A stretch of 64,000 bases of DNA from the NCBI GenBank assembly GCA_016933955.1, contig JAFGTT010000031.1:49184-113183 (forward strand), read 5' to 3'. The translations under genes and the position numbers were made by a program. The notes beneath the pieces are model-generated. The model was not told where the DNA came from. It ran no database searches and was given only the letters and a program-made list of their open reading frames with translations. The DNA comes from Candidatus Zixiibacteriota bacterium. GTDB lineage: Bacteria; Zixibacteria; MSB-5A5; GN15; PGXB01. Positions 31,391-40,158 of the stretch are shown piece by piece; positions within the stretch are counted from its first letter, which is position 1; each line of letters opens with the position of its first letter.

Positions 31391-32142
31391 TCGAAACCGG
31401 ATATCTGCAGATATTGATGGCGGCAGTACTGGTGGCGGTGGCTTTTATTCTGACCAGAATAAAAACCATCCCGGTCGAAAAAGAAATCATGCTCGGGTCA
31501 GTCCGGGCATTCGTGCAGTTGATTGCGGTCGGGTACGCTCTGGATTTTATTTTCAAAACGGAATCGATCTGGTTGATAATTCTTTCGGTAGCAGTCATGA
31601 TGGTGGTCGGCGCCTATACCTCGGGCCAGCGAGCGGAACATTTCCGGGGAGGTTTCAAAATCGCCCTGGTGGCGCTATCGGCAGGATCCATAATCACTCT
31701 GGGGTTGATGCTGGCATTGAGGATTATTACTATCGAGGCTCGCTATATTATTCCCCTGGCCGGTATGATTATCTCTAATGCCATGAATGCCTCGTCGGTG
31801 ACTTTTAACCGGATCGGGTCGGATATGAAAAACAATCGATTGGCGATTGAGACGGCTCTGGCTCTGGGTAAAAGTTGGCAGGAGGCCTCGCGGCGGTATT
31901 ATCGTGAGGCGGTTAAGGCCGGGATGATCTCGATTCTAAATTTCATGAAAACGGTCGGGATTGTGGCTCTTCCGGGGGCCATGACCGGTATGATTCTGGC
32001 CGGGGCCTCACCGCTGGAGGCGGTGATTTTGCAGTTAATTGTCGGGTATATGTTGCTATCGGCGGTCTCGATTTCGGCGGTAATTGCGGCCGAGCTGTCG
32101 ATCAGGAAATTTTTCAATGCCGCCGATCAATTTGTCGGATAA
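31387..32142 (+). CDS. fetB: Metal-export ABC transporter permease, FetB-like (UPF0014)
   Basis: 251 residues, about seven TM helices. Family stretches: EIMLGSVRAFVQLIAVGYAL, VMMVVGAYTSGQRAEHFRGG, IPLAGMIISNAMNASSVTFN, ALALGKSWQEASRRYYREAV, GIVALPGAMTGMILAGASPL EAVILQLIVGYMLLSAVSIS. Start overlaps the fetA stop (ATGA), so both are made together. tRNA-Ser follows 84 bp downstream. Confidence 0.92.
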   Translation: MIETGYLQILMAAVLVAVAFILTRIKTIPVEKEIMLGSVRAFVQLIAVGYALDFIFKTESIWLIILSVAVMMVVGAYTSGQRAEHFRGGFKIALVALSAGSIITLGLMLALRIITIEARYIIPLAGMIISNAMNASSVTFNRIGSDMKNNRLAIETALALGKSWQEASRRYYREAVKAGMISILNFMKTVGIVALPGAMTGMILAGASPLEAVILQLIVGYMLLSAVSISAVIAAELSIRKFFNAADQFVG

Positions 32143-32225
32143 TAATTTCAGCTTGATTTTCCGTTAATATTGACTAAATTGGTTTTTTCCGGTTTTGGCC
32201 GGATTTGAAAAATCGGTTTTGCGAC

Positions 32226-32316
32226 GGAGAGGTGTCCGAGTTGGCCTAAGGAGCACGCCTGGAAAGTGTGTAGGGGTTAACGCCCCTCCAGGGTTCGAAT
32301 CCCTGCCTCTCCGCCA
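32226..32316 (+). tRNA. tRNA-Ser(GGA)
   Basis: Acceptor stem GGAGAGG (32226-32232) pairs with CCTCTCC (32306-32312), followed by discriminator G and an encoded CCA (32314-32316). The anticodon loop CTGGAAA gives anticodon GGA (codons UCC/UCU). A long variable arm TAGGGG-TTAA-CGCCCCT marks it as class II serine. T-loop GTTCGAATCC is canonical. It borders an integrase remnant and is the likely attachment site of the island at 32.3-36 kb. Confidence 0.97.
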
Positions 32317-32389
32317 TAATTTTCTTAAATCCTCTAACATTTTACTTGACATAATCTTATAATTGTAGATATCGGCAGCAGATAATCGC

Positions 32390-32408
32390 TGTGACCATAT
32401 TGTGACCA
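32390..32408 (+). repeat. Short direct repeat upstream of the integrase remnant
   Basis: TGTGACCA occurs at 32390-32397 and again at 32401-32408, separated by three bases. It lies between the tRNA 3' end and the integrase start, where arm-type integrase or Xis sites would be expected. Function is only a guess. Confidence 0.35.
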
Positions 32409-32428
32409 CTTGTTGCAGGCAATCTGAT

Positions 32429-32863
32429 ATGGGCAATATCCACCAAAGAGGCAAAGTCTGGTATCTCAATATCCGGGTCAAGGGGCGAAGAATCCGTAAA
32501 AAGGTTAGCTCCTCTAAGAGAATCGCCGAACTGGCTCTCAGGGATGCCGAAGTTAAAGCGGCCCGTGAAGAATTCGGGTTCGCCCGCCATGATATCACCA
32601 TCGATAAATTTGTAGAGCAGTTTCTCGAATACTCCAGAGCCAATCATCGGGAAGCAACCACTAATCGTTATGGAGCGGTGATAGATCATCTCAGGGAATT
32701 CCTGAAAACAAAACAGGATATTACATTCATGTCCGAAATATCAACTGAAGTGGTTGATCAGTACAAGGTCTTTCGTAAAAACGCTATGGTCAATCCCAAT
32801 GGTCATCCGGTGGAATCTGATGATGATATTGAGGAATATCAAACAGGATATTTGTGCAAATGA
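32429..32863 (+). pseudogene. Truncated tyrosine-recombinase integrase
   Basis: Starts MGNIHQRGKVWYLNIRVKGR and keeps an Arm-type DNA-binding N-terminus plus the SAM-like core-binding domain (DKFVEQFLEYSRANHREATT NRYGAVIDHLREFL). It stops after about 145 codons. The whole catalytic domain with the Arg-His-Arg-Tyr residues is missing, so it cannot recombine DNA. After about residue 135 the sequence (ESDDDIEEYQTGYLCK) no longer looks like integrase, which marks the break. Placed 113 bp past tRNA-Ser, in the orientation and position of an island integrase. Confidence 0.8.
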
Positions 32864-33272
32864 GTTATCGGTAAGAGATTCAGTATTGGATAAAGCCATA
32901 ACCATGACTGGTTTCTATGCCGGCCGGGATGAATGCAAAATATCGACCGATGATATTCAATGTCTTATTATGGATGATTCCACAACACCATTCCTGGGTG
33001 ACTATGCCAAAAAGCGCCCGGTCTGGCGGATTACCTTCCGCGATATAAATCTTAAATCAAGGGACGGTCATCCGGCTGATGAGGAATTTAGCCGGGATTT
33101 TAATGTTTATATCGATTCTTTAACCGGTCACCCGCTTAAGATCACCTGCAATTACGGAACCACTTCCCTCGATGAGTGCCCCGAATTAAGTGCCGATGAA
33201 GCAGAAAAACAATTGAAAGGGGAGAGGTACATTGGTTTTCCGGATAAGGTTCCTCCGATCAGTTTCAGTTAA
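32850..33272 (+). pseudogene. C-terminal fragment of an unrelated, possibly exported protein
   Basis: In another frame from the integrase, an open stretch begins abruptly at the break with ICANELSVRDSVLDKAITMT. It continues through STDDIQCLIMDDSTTPFLGD, RPVWRITFRDINLKSRDGHP and FNVYIDSLTGHPLKITCNYG to a stop at 33272. No start with a ribosome site is visible; ATG at 32904 is the only reasonable one. The sequence resembles a PepSY-like fold (WRITF...VYIDSLTGHPL), which is typical of secreted proteins. Best read as a gene whose 5' end was lost at the same junction that cut the integrase. Confidence 0.5.
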
Positions 33273-33297
33273 GCCCTTCTGGCCGGTATAAACCCAT

Positions 33298-34140
33298 TCA
33301 GTGCCAAACGAATCCAGGGCCAATATGTAATGTATTCCGATAATAATCATACATATCACATTGCAAATCACAACCTGCATTACCATTATCCTCAACATAT
33401 ACCAACAAATCATTATAACAGTATTCTATTGAATAAATTCCCCCATTATCCTCATCTAATATAAAAAACTTGAATGAATTTATATCCATCTCAGCTTTAT
33501 AGATTAATGCATCTACCCTGAAATAGTCATAATTGGTATTAAATCCAGTGCTATCCGAATCAATCAACGGTGGCAAATAGTTAAAATAAGGCAATATTAA
33601 CATGGGGTGATTAAACATACCGCTTGGATCGTAATTCACAGTATTCAATTTCACTCCGAAATGAAGATGATGCAGCATCAGACCATCGCCATCTCCAGAT
33701 CTGACAAAAGGGGCTCCTTTAATGAAGTAATCATTGATTTGCAAATAATTGAAGATGTCGTCATCCGTAAGATGGCAATATGATGAGTGTATAGGAGAAT
33801 CTATTCCATTATCATGAGTCAACACTACAGTTTTATAACCATAATTATACTTAATGTATACTATTACACCATCTTCAATAGCATGAATCCAACGAGGTTC
33901 TCCTGTATATATATCAACGCCATTATGGAATTCATAATATTGGGATACATTATCAACTTCATATCTCGGGCCAAACGCGGATTGTAATGTGTCCGGTTCT
34001 GAATTCAATCCACTTATTGGCCAAATAAAATCGTATGATGAATACTCTATGGAGTATGTCGTTAATGGTATTATAAAAAAAAATGGCAGTGCAATGAATA
34101 TAGTATTATTAATAGTTATTAATACTCTTAAAAGTTGCAT
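33298..34140 (-). CDS. M23 (LytM-type) peptidase domain protein
   Basis: 280 residues from ATG at 34138-34140. N-terminal hydrophobic segment (VLITINNTIFIALPFFFIIP) acts as signal or anchor. Then an M23-like domain: SAFGPRYEVDN, YEFHNGVDIYTG (the HxxxD zinc pair), AIEDGVIVYIKYNYGYKTVV LTHDNG, SSYCHLTDDDI, and LMLHHLHFGVKLN (HxH zinc/catalytic motif). All metal residues are present, so it may be active on peptidoglycan or a related peptide. A C-terminal part of about 110 residues has no known match. AT-rich, with codon use unlike the neighbouring housekeeping genes. Start lies inside the end of the upstream lipoprotein gene. Confidence 0.78.
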   Translation of the reverse strand: MQLLRVLITINNTIFIALPFFFIIPLTTYSIEYSSYDFIWPISGLNSEPDTLQSAFGPRYEVDNVSQYYEFHNGVDIYTGEPRWIHAIEDGVIVYIKYNYGYKTVVLTHDNGIDSPIHSSYCHLTDDDIFNYLQINDYFIKGAPFVRSGDGDGLMLHHLHFGVKLNTVNYDPSGMFNHPMLILPYFNYLPPLIDSDSTGFNTNYDYFRVDALIYKAEMDINSFKFFILDEDNGGIYSIEYCYNDLLVYVEDNGNAGCDLQCDMYDYYRNTLHIGPGFVWH

Positions 34141-35314
34141 GTTTGTACTCCAGAACGCCAGAGACTTCTTGACCTTTGTTAAAAATGACATTCAGGAAAT
34201 CCGGGTTGTTATTGCTTATGGGATACGATATACCATCTGATTTAACCATATATCCGGTTCTGAGGCTGTTATTTGGCAATTGAACAATAATGGTTGAATA
34301 TTCTTCAAAAATACCGCCATCCTTTGGATAATATTTGATGTCAGGCAAATATACTTGGGAACCACGCAGATAATAGAAAGAGGATAAATGGAATCCTTCG
34401 GGAAAAGGCTCAAGCCTGGCCAATTCTATATAACCGTTTAATGACTTCTTGTATAGATTATATGATGGTTTGTTCCCAATCGGTGAGTGAATAAGCGTCA
34501 GAACATAATCACCGTTGTCGGTGATAATGATATTTTCAATACCCCAGACACCAGGCCGAAGATTTGGAAAAACGCTCTTGGTTTGACTTGTTCTGTCAAA
34601 AACTACAACACTGTCGGTATTATATATGGCAAAGACCGATCCGTCCGGGTTGCTTGATAACCCGATTTCAAAAAAAGCCTTTTTCACTTCGGGAAATACA
34701 TACTGCTCAATAACATCGAACTCGGGGATTCTGATTATCTTGACAATATAGCCTTCGGCAAATATCAGGGTGCTGTCATCGATGGCATGCATATTCCAGA
34801 CAGATATAGAATGATCGATATTCCCGATGACATTACCAGTTGAATCATAAATAGTTGGTCTGTCTACGATTCCGAAAAAATAAGTGGAATAATAGTATAG
34901 ACCATTTGGAGAGGAGTATGTATAAAATCTGGTACTAAAAGAAACTATGATGCTGTCTTTATCTATATCATAGATCTGTACTATATGATTACCTTCAGAA
35001 ATTATACCATTTAGAACAACTTTATTTCCATTGGCAATCAGCCTGCAATCCACTATTCCGCCGCTTAAACTCACCGAGCGAAATTGCTTTCCATCGGAAT
35101 CGAAAATGGTCATATGGGAGGCTTCTTTGGTAAAGGTCAGGGTGACAATTCGTCCATTAAGATAACTTATACTCTGAAGACTCCGTGGTTTGATAATATC
35201 CGGCAAAGTTATTGATGAATCGGTTACTGTTTCACATTCAGATAGTACTTCCGATTTGCTGCATGCTCCTGAAAGCAAAATAAGTACCATGATTACTATT
35301 AAACATTTCTTCAT
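34109..35314 (-). CDS. Lipoprotein, beta-propeller-like
   Basis: 401 residues from ATG at 35312-35314. Signal peptide MKKCLIVIMVLILLSGACSK ends in a lipobox (LSGAC), so Cys18 should be lipidated. The rest is a run of short beta-strand units, each about 40-50 residues: SISYLNGRIVTLTFTKEASH, NGNKVVLNGIISEGNHIVQI YD, YYYSTYFFGIVDRPTIYD, IDDSTLIFAEGYIVKIIRIP, NPDGSVFAIYNTDSVVVFDR, IIITDNGDYVLTLIHSPIGN. This pattern resembles 6-bladed beta-propeller lipoproteins of Bacteroidota, but no specific family is claimed. Overlaps the M23 gene by 32 bp, so the two are probably cotranscribed cargo of the island. AT-rich. Confidence 0.7.
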   Translation of the reverse strand: MKKCLIVIMVLILLSGACSKSEVLSECETVTDSSITLPDIIKPRSLQSISYLNGRIVTLTFTKEASHMTIFDSDGKQFRSVSLSGGIVDCRLIANGNKVVLNGIISEGNHIVQIYDIDKDSIIVSFSTRFYTYSSPNGLYYYSTYFFGIVDRPTIYDSTGNVIGNIDHSISVWNMHAIDDSTLIFAEGYIVKIIRIPEFDVIEQYVFPEVKKAFFEIGLSSNPDGSVFAIYNTDSVVVFDRTSQTKSVFPNLRPGVWGIENIIITDNGDYVLTLIHSPIGNKPSYNLYKKSLNGYIELARLEPFPEGFHLSSFYYLRGSQVYLPDIKYYPKDGGIFEEYSTIIVQLPNNSLRTGYMVKSDGISYPISNNNPDFLNVIFNKGQEVSGVLEYKHATFKSINNY

Positions 35315-35612
35315 AATCAAACCTGTTAAAGAATCCTGCCATTCAATAAGGGCTTTTAAACGTAATCCCCCGGAAAAAATCACAATGCCGTCCTATCCAG
35401 GCGCCGGAATCATGCAGATGAGTCAAAACGAATTACCCTCTTTATCCTAAAATGGGGATTCGGGATGTCAGGCAAGATGGCTTATCATATCCCGCAAATG
35501 TATATGGACTTATATAAAAATAATAAACTGGAGTTGATTGTCAAGAATAAACTCAATACCGGAATATAAAAAATCCCAAGGATCATGAATTAAAACATGT
35601 TCCATTTATAAT

Positions 35613-35822
35613 TTATAAAATACTATTAATCTCAATCCGTTTTATTATCCTTCCCCCTTTCGATTTCTTTTCCACCCATTTTTCGATGTCGGTTGATTTG
35701 AAGCGGATGAATTTGCCGATCTTGATATATGGAATATAGCCCTGATGGGTCCACTGGTAGATGGTCGAGGGCTGGACACCCAGGACATCGGCTATCTCGT
35801 GTGGATTCAGGAGCTTTTCCAT
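35613..35822 (-). CDS. Excisionase-like helix-turn-helix protein
   Basis: 69 residues. MEKLLNPHEIADVLGVQPST IYQWTHQGYIPYIKIGKFIR FKSTDIEKWVEKK is a MerR/AlpA-type winged helix as found in Xis excisionases and HTH_17 proteins. Such a protein near a truncated integrase suggests the remains of an integrative element's recombination module. It is complete and may still bind DNA. The 300 bp on its downstream side, up to the lipoprotein start, show no gene. Confidence 0.82.
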   Translation of the reverse strand: MEKLLNPHEIADVLGVQPSTIYQWTHQGYIPYIKIGKFIRFKSTDIEKWVEKKSKGGRIIKRIEINSIL

Positions 35823-36168
35823 AAATCAGTATATCTCCTTTTAAAGCTCCTCTTTTTCCTGTGATCCCAGTCAAGAAAATCTTGAAAAGCGTGATAAAGT
35901 GCATACATCTATTTTCCAACCAAGCCTGTTTTTTCCAAGATCCAAGATATTAATTCTGATCGGGGCGCAGTTCGGCTGGCATGCCTGATGAGAAAAATAC
36001 ATTAAGATTGCCCGGTCGGATAAATCCGGGCGCCCTAAATTATTTGAATATTTAAATGCCTGTTTTCCATTTATAATCCGGATTTTGAACGTGCATATAA
36101 TATTGAGTTGATTTAATCGACGGTTTTTATTAAATTGAAATAACAACCATACTTCGGAGCACAACTCA
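35823..36168. other. Intergenic region before the CHAT gene
   Basis: 346 bp without a convincing gene. It holds an imperfect hairpin GCCCGG (36010-36015) / CCGGGC (36026-36031) and a candidate promoter at 36108-36136. AT-rich like the island; the right boundary of the island is probably here, but no copy of the tRNA-Ser 3' end was seen. Confidence 0.5.
36108..36136 (+). promoter_or_regulatory. Candidate promoter of the CHAT gene
   Basis: TTGATT (36108-36113), 17-bp spacer, TAAATT (36131-36136), 32 bp before the ATG at 36169. Whether the neighbouring ECF sigma acts here cannot be judged from one site. Confidence 0.35.
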
Positions 36169-39100
36169 ATGAAATCGAGATTCAGTCATTCTGTACTAAT
36201 AATTTCAGTTATGATAATTATGATTTACCTTTCGGGCGTGGTTTTTGCCGGAGAGGCGGATACCACCGGAGTGGAAATTCTTATTCACCAGGCCGATTCC
36301 CTTCTGGCCGCAAGAAATCTCGACTCGGCCGATGTGGTGTACCGGGCGGCCGTGGATAAGGCCGGAACCGATTCGAGTATGGAAGATTCCACCGCGGTCA
36401 TGGCGATGTTTAAGCAGTCAATTTGTGCCTTTGAAAGAGGGTGGCCAAATGAGAGCGATTCCATCTGGCAATTGTGTCATCCCCGGCTTATCAAAATCTT
36501 CGGTGCAGAAAGTCGCGAGGCGGCGAATTCATTTTTCCATGGGGGCGATATACAGGGGGAAAATTACGAGTTTGAAACCGGTCTGGAATTTCTTGAAAAA
36601 TCATTGGAGATCAGGGAAAGATTGTATGGAACCGAAAGTCCTGAATTGATTCGTCCGCTCAACCTGATGGGAGGGTATTTGAATGCCATGGATATGACAG
36701 ATGAGGCTTTTGAATATCTCAACCGGGCCCTGGCGATTATGGAAAACCGGGGACAGGCCGATTCGCCCCTGTTGATAGAAACCCATCTATTCCTGGGGGA
36801 TATTTATTGCAGGACGAATATTTCGCGGGCGATGGAATGTTATCGCCGCGCGATTGAGATCGGGCGGATAGCCGGGAGGCCGAATTATCATCTGGCTCTG
36901 GCTTATTCCTATCTTGGCAATTTAATGTTCGGCGAGGGTGAAATAGGCCAGGCAGTCGATTATTGCGAAGAGAGTTTACGAATATTGAAAGCACTGTATG
37001 GTGAAGACAATATGCGCTATATCAGCACCTTATGGTCCTACGGTCACGCCTGTACCGAGTACGGATATTATGCCCGGGGTATGGAGATGCTGAACAGGGC
37101 CATTGCCTTTCTCAATAAATATTCGCAGGAATATCCTGTGGCTCTTTTGCAGTTGTACAACCTGATGGCCTATTTGTACAGCCGGCAGGCAAATCATGAA
37201 CTGGCCATTGAAATGTATCAAAAGGCGCTTGAAATTCAAAAGCGGGTGAGGGGTGAGAATAATTATTCGACGCTGAACACTCAGGAATTAATGGCCAAGC
37301 AATACCAGATTCTCAAGGATTACAAAAAAGCGGCGGAAATTATTAAGGGGGTAATTGAAAGGGGAACGGCTAACGGCATGTATGAGACAGATATGATGGC
37401 TCAGTCCTTTATGGTCATGGCCGCGGCTTGTTTCGAAATGGGGGAATATGATCGGGCCGATTCACTTTATTGCGAAGGACTTGCAATTGCGGGTCGGGTG
37501 TATGATACCACCGGATTCGATTATTCATGTTATCTGGCCCATATCGCCGATGACAACCGGCAACTGGGCCGATATGATCTGGCGGAGAAGCAATGGCTCG
37601 AAGTCCTGGAATTGCATAAGAGAAATTTGATTGAGGATCATCCGTATATCGCCATTTCCTATATATCTCTGGCCGCCATATATGCGGCCACCGGCAGGTA
37701 TGAACAGGCGGTCGAGTCTTTTCTTGTTGCCGTCCGAAAGAGATATAATTTTATCACCCAGATATTCACCTATGCTTCGGAAAATCAGAAACTGAGATAT
37801 TTGAAAGAATTCCGAATGATTGTCGAACCGCTTTTATCGCTGGCCTTGCTGTCGGGATTGGAATCGGCCCGGGAAGCTTCATATGAGATGCTTTTGAAGG
37901 GAAAAGGACTGGTAGTGGATGTCATGTCATCGGAAATGAGGGTAGCCGCGTGCGGCATTAATTCGGATATCGGAAACCTGGGAGAGTTCCATACCCGCAC
38001 CTGCAATGAAATCGCCGCCAGGGTCCTGCGGGGGCGTAACAGCCGCGATGAAAAATCGGGTCTTGATTCTTTGTATCTTATCAAAGACTCGCTGGAAACA
38101 GAATTAAGCAGGTATTGCCCGGTCTATAGCGATGAGATGAATGGACGCAATATCAACGTGGAGCGGGTTATACGGGCTATTCCGCCCGGATATGTCCTGA
38201 TTGATTTTATTCGGTACCGTCCCTTCGATTTCAGCCGATCAGGTCGGGATGACGAGCTTTTTTCTCCCGAACATTACCTGGCTTTTATTATTAATGATCA
38301 GGCGGAAATAAGCATGGTCGACGTTGGCGAGGTTTCGCTGATCGACAGCCTGGTGGAAATTACCCGGAATCGTATTTATGAGTCGGAAGCCAGGGTTTTT
38401 TCCCCAGCCGGGATAACCGCCGAAAAAAATCTTAAAGAGGTGACCGGAAAATTGTACGGTTTGGTAATAGAACCGCTTGAAGCCTTTTGGGGTGATCGGG
38501 ATCATCTGCTTATTTCACCCGATGGGGCTCTTCATTTTATACCTTTTGAAATTTTAACCGACCGAAAGAATAACTATCTTATAGAAAAATATCATATCAG
38601 TTATGTCACCTCGGGCCGTGATTTGTTGAGGTTCAACTCACCTGCTGATTTTTCGGGCTATGCCATGCTGATGGCGGATCCGGATTATGATGCGAATCTC
38701 GGAGATGATACCCCATCGGGAGAAACTAAAAATTCCGAACTGACGGATTTACACTCGAATCATCATCGGGGCGCCGCCTCCTGTCTTACCGGTCCTTTTC
38801 CGCGTCTGGGATACAGCCGCGAGGAAATCAAAGCAGTTGAGGATAATATTAATTCCCTAAGCAATCTTTATATTGAAGAATACCTGGATATAAATGCCAG
38901 GGAATCGGCCCTGATGGCGATCGGGCAATCTCCCGAGATTCTTCATCTGGCCACTCATGGATTTGTTTGCCAGGATAAGGAAGCTCGTGATAATCTGAAG
39001 ATTTATATCGAGAATCCTCTGCTGAATTCAGGACTTATCCTGGCCGGAGGAAACCATACTCTGAGTCATAATGATACGAACCCGAAGGATGAGGACGGTA

Positions 39101-39453
39101 TCCTGACCGCTCTGGAGGTTTGTGGAATGAACCTGCATGGAACCCGGCTGGTAACGCTATCGGCCTGTGAAACGGCGTTGGGTGACATTTTATACGGCGA
39201 GGGAGTCGTCGGTCTCCGCCGGGCCTTTCAGCAAGCCGGAGCGGAATCGATTCTCATGAGTCACTGGAAAATATCCGACCGCGAAACATCGGAATATATG
39301 TCACGGTTCTATCGATATTGGCTGGGAGGACTGCCGAGGCAGGAGGCTCTGAGAAAAACCTCTCTGGAGTTGATGAATGAAACCAGGAAGAATTACGGCC
39401 ATACTCACCCCTTTGCCTGGGCCGGTTTTACTCTGGTCGGCAATCCCAATTAG
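36169..39453 (+). CDS. Exported TPR-CHAT protein (caspase-like protease domain)
   Basis: 1094 residues. Signal peptide at 1-28 (LIISVMIIMIYLSGVVFAGE). Residues about 40-590 are tetratricopeptide repeats (GLEFLEKSLEIRERLYG, AFEYLNRALAIMENRG, AMECYRRAIEIGRIAG, AIEMYQKALEIQKRVRGENN, YEQAVESFLVAVRKRYNF). The CHAT domain fills about 690-1094: LISPDGALHFIPFEILTD, EILHLATHGFVCQD with His930, and TRLVTLSACETALGDILYGE with Cys1000, then GVVGLRRAFQQAGAESILMS and HPFAWAGFTLVGNPN. Both catalytic residues of a caspase/separase-type peptidase are present. Substrate unknown. Convergent with an anti-sigma/ECF sigma operon 12 bp past its stop. Confidence 0.9.
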   Translation: MKSRFSHSVLIISVMIIMIYLSGVVFAGEADTTGVEILIHQADSLLAARNLDSADVVYRAAVDKAGTDSSMEDSTAVMAMFKQSICAFERGWPNESDSIWQLCHPRLIKIFGAESREAANSFFHGGDIQGENYEFETGLEFLEKSLEIRERLYGTESPELIRPLNLMGGYLNAMDMTDEAFEYLNRALAIMENRGQADSPLLIETHLFLGDIYCRTNISRAMECYRRAIEIGRIAGRPNYHLALAYSYLGNLMFGEGEIGQAVDYCEESLRILKALYGEDNMRYISTLWSYGHACTEYGYYARGMEMLNRAIAFLNKYSQEYPVALLQLYNLMAYLYSRQANHELAIEMYQKALEIQKRVRGENNYSTLNTQELMAKQYQILKDYKKAAEIIKGVIERGTANGMYETDMMAQSFMVMAAACFEMGEYDRADSLYCEGLAIAGRVYDTTGFDYSCYLAHIADDNRQLGRYDLAEKQWLEVLELHKRNLIEDHPYIAISYISLAAIYAATGRYEQAVESFLVAVRKRYNFITQIFTYASENQKLRYLKEFRMIVEPLLSLALLSGLESAREASYEMLLKGKGLVVDVMSSEMRVAACGINSDIGNLGEFHTRTCNEIAARVLRGRNSRDEKSGLDSLYLIKDSLETELSRYCPVYSDEMNGRNINVERVIRAIPPGYVLIDFIRYRPFDFSRSGRDDELFSPEHYLAFIINDQAEISMVDVGEVSLIDSLVEITRNRIYESEARVFSPAGITAEKNLKEVTGKLYGLVIEPLEAFWGDRDHLLISPDGALHFIPFEILTDRKNNYLIEKYHISYVTSGRDLLRFNSPADFSGYAMLMADPDYDANLGDDTPSGETKNSELTDLHSNHHRGAASCLTGPFPRLGYSREEIKAVEDNINSLSNLYIEEYLDINARESALMAIGQSPEILHLATHGFVCQDKEARDNLKIYIENPLLNSGLILAGGNHTLSHNDTNPKDEDGILTALEVCGMNLHGTRLVTLSACETALGDILYGEGVVGLRRAFQQAGAESILMSHWKISDRETSEYMSRFYRYWLGGLPRQEALRKTSLELMNETRKNYGHTHPFAWAGFTLVGNPN

Positions 39454-39465
39454 ACATATGCGTAT

Positions 39466-40158
39466 TCAATCCCCGGCGGGCTCGATCCGGAAATAGTATC
39501 GTACCGGAGAATTCTGCGGCCGCCCGGATTTCCGAACACTCAGAATATATTCTCCCGGTGTAATGATCCCGCCCGGGAGCAGAAGACGGCCGGTCTCGAA
39601 ATTATCAAAAGAATCGAAGGTATCCGAATTAAAGATCACGGTGCTATCTTCTTTGGTCAGGCGGATAGAATGGGTCTGTCCGGGTTCGCCTTCGGGGTAA
39701 CGGAAGGCCAGGATAGCATTTTGATCAGCCTTGAGTCTGAATGAGATAACCTGGTTCGATCTGGTTTGAATCAGGGTAATTTCTTTAACCGGGCGGGCAT
39801 CCTCGGCCGGATTTTGAAAAAGACCCCGATATGCCGGCCAGAGCAGAAGCAAAATGATGATCAGAGAAATCAGCGGCCTGAGAATAATGGGACGATCCGG
39901 CCAGAGATGTTTCCACAGGCGGCGTCCGGCCGGCAGGTGATCCTCCTGCAGAATTCTCCGGGTGGTTTCTGCCACCTTATCATTGGCTTTAAGCAATACT
40001 CCGCGGGGAGCGAATCTGACTAATTGATCATGGCAAAACCGGCATCCGATCAGGTGCGTTTCAAAGCGGTCGCGCTCCTCTTCGGACAGCAATCCCAGTT
40101 CGTAGGCATGGAGCAGGCGACCGGTTTCGGGATCTGTGCAATTATCGGCGTTTTTCAT
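39466..40158 (-). CDS. Zinc-finger anti-sigma factor, single-pass membrane protein
   Basis: 230 residues from ATG at 40156-40158. N-terminal zf-HC2-like motif: LLSEEERDRFETHLIGCRFC HDQL supplies the His-x3-Cys-x2-Cys zinc set. A TM helix LRPLISLIIILLLLWPAYRG sits at about residues 93-112. The periplasmic part of about 115 residues is all-beta (NQVISFRLKADQNAILAFRY, EDSTVIFNSDTF, GEYILSVRKSG). Overlaps the sigma gene by 17 bp. Expected to hold the sigma factor at the membrane until a periplasmic signal releases it. The periplasmic domain could be a target for the convergent CHAT protein, which is speculation. Confidence 0.85.
   Translation of the reverse strand: MKNADNCTDPETGRLLHAYELGLLSEEERDRFETHLIGCRFCHDQLVRFAPRGVLLKANDKVAETTRRILQEDHLPAGRRLWKHLWPDRPIILRPLISLIIILLLLWPAYRGLFQNPAEDARPVKEITLIQTRSNQVISFRLKADQNAILAFRYPEGEPGQTHSIRLTKEDSTVIFNSDTFDSFDNFETGRLLLPGGIITPGEYILSVRKSGRPQNSPVRYYFRIEPAGD

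Noticed and set aside
32754..32849. Start of the fragment at ATG 32754
   Set aside because: Those codons overlap the integrase remnant in another frame and look like its shadow; protein-like sequence begins only after the junction near 32850.
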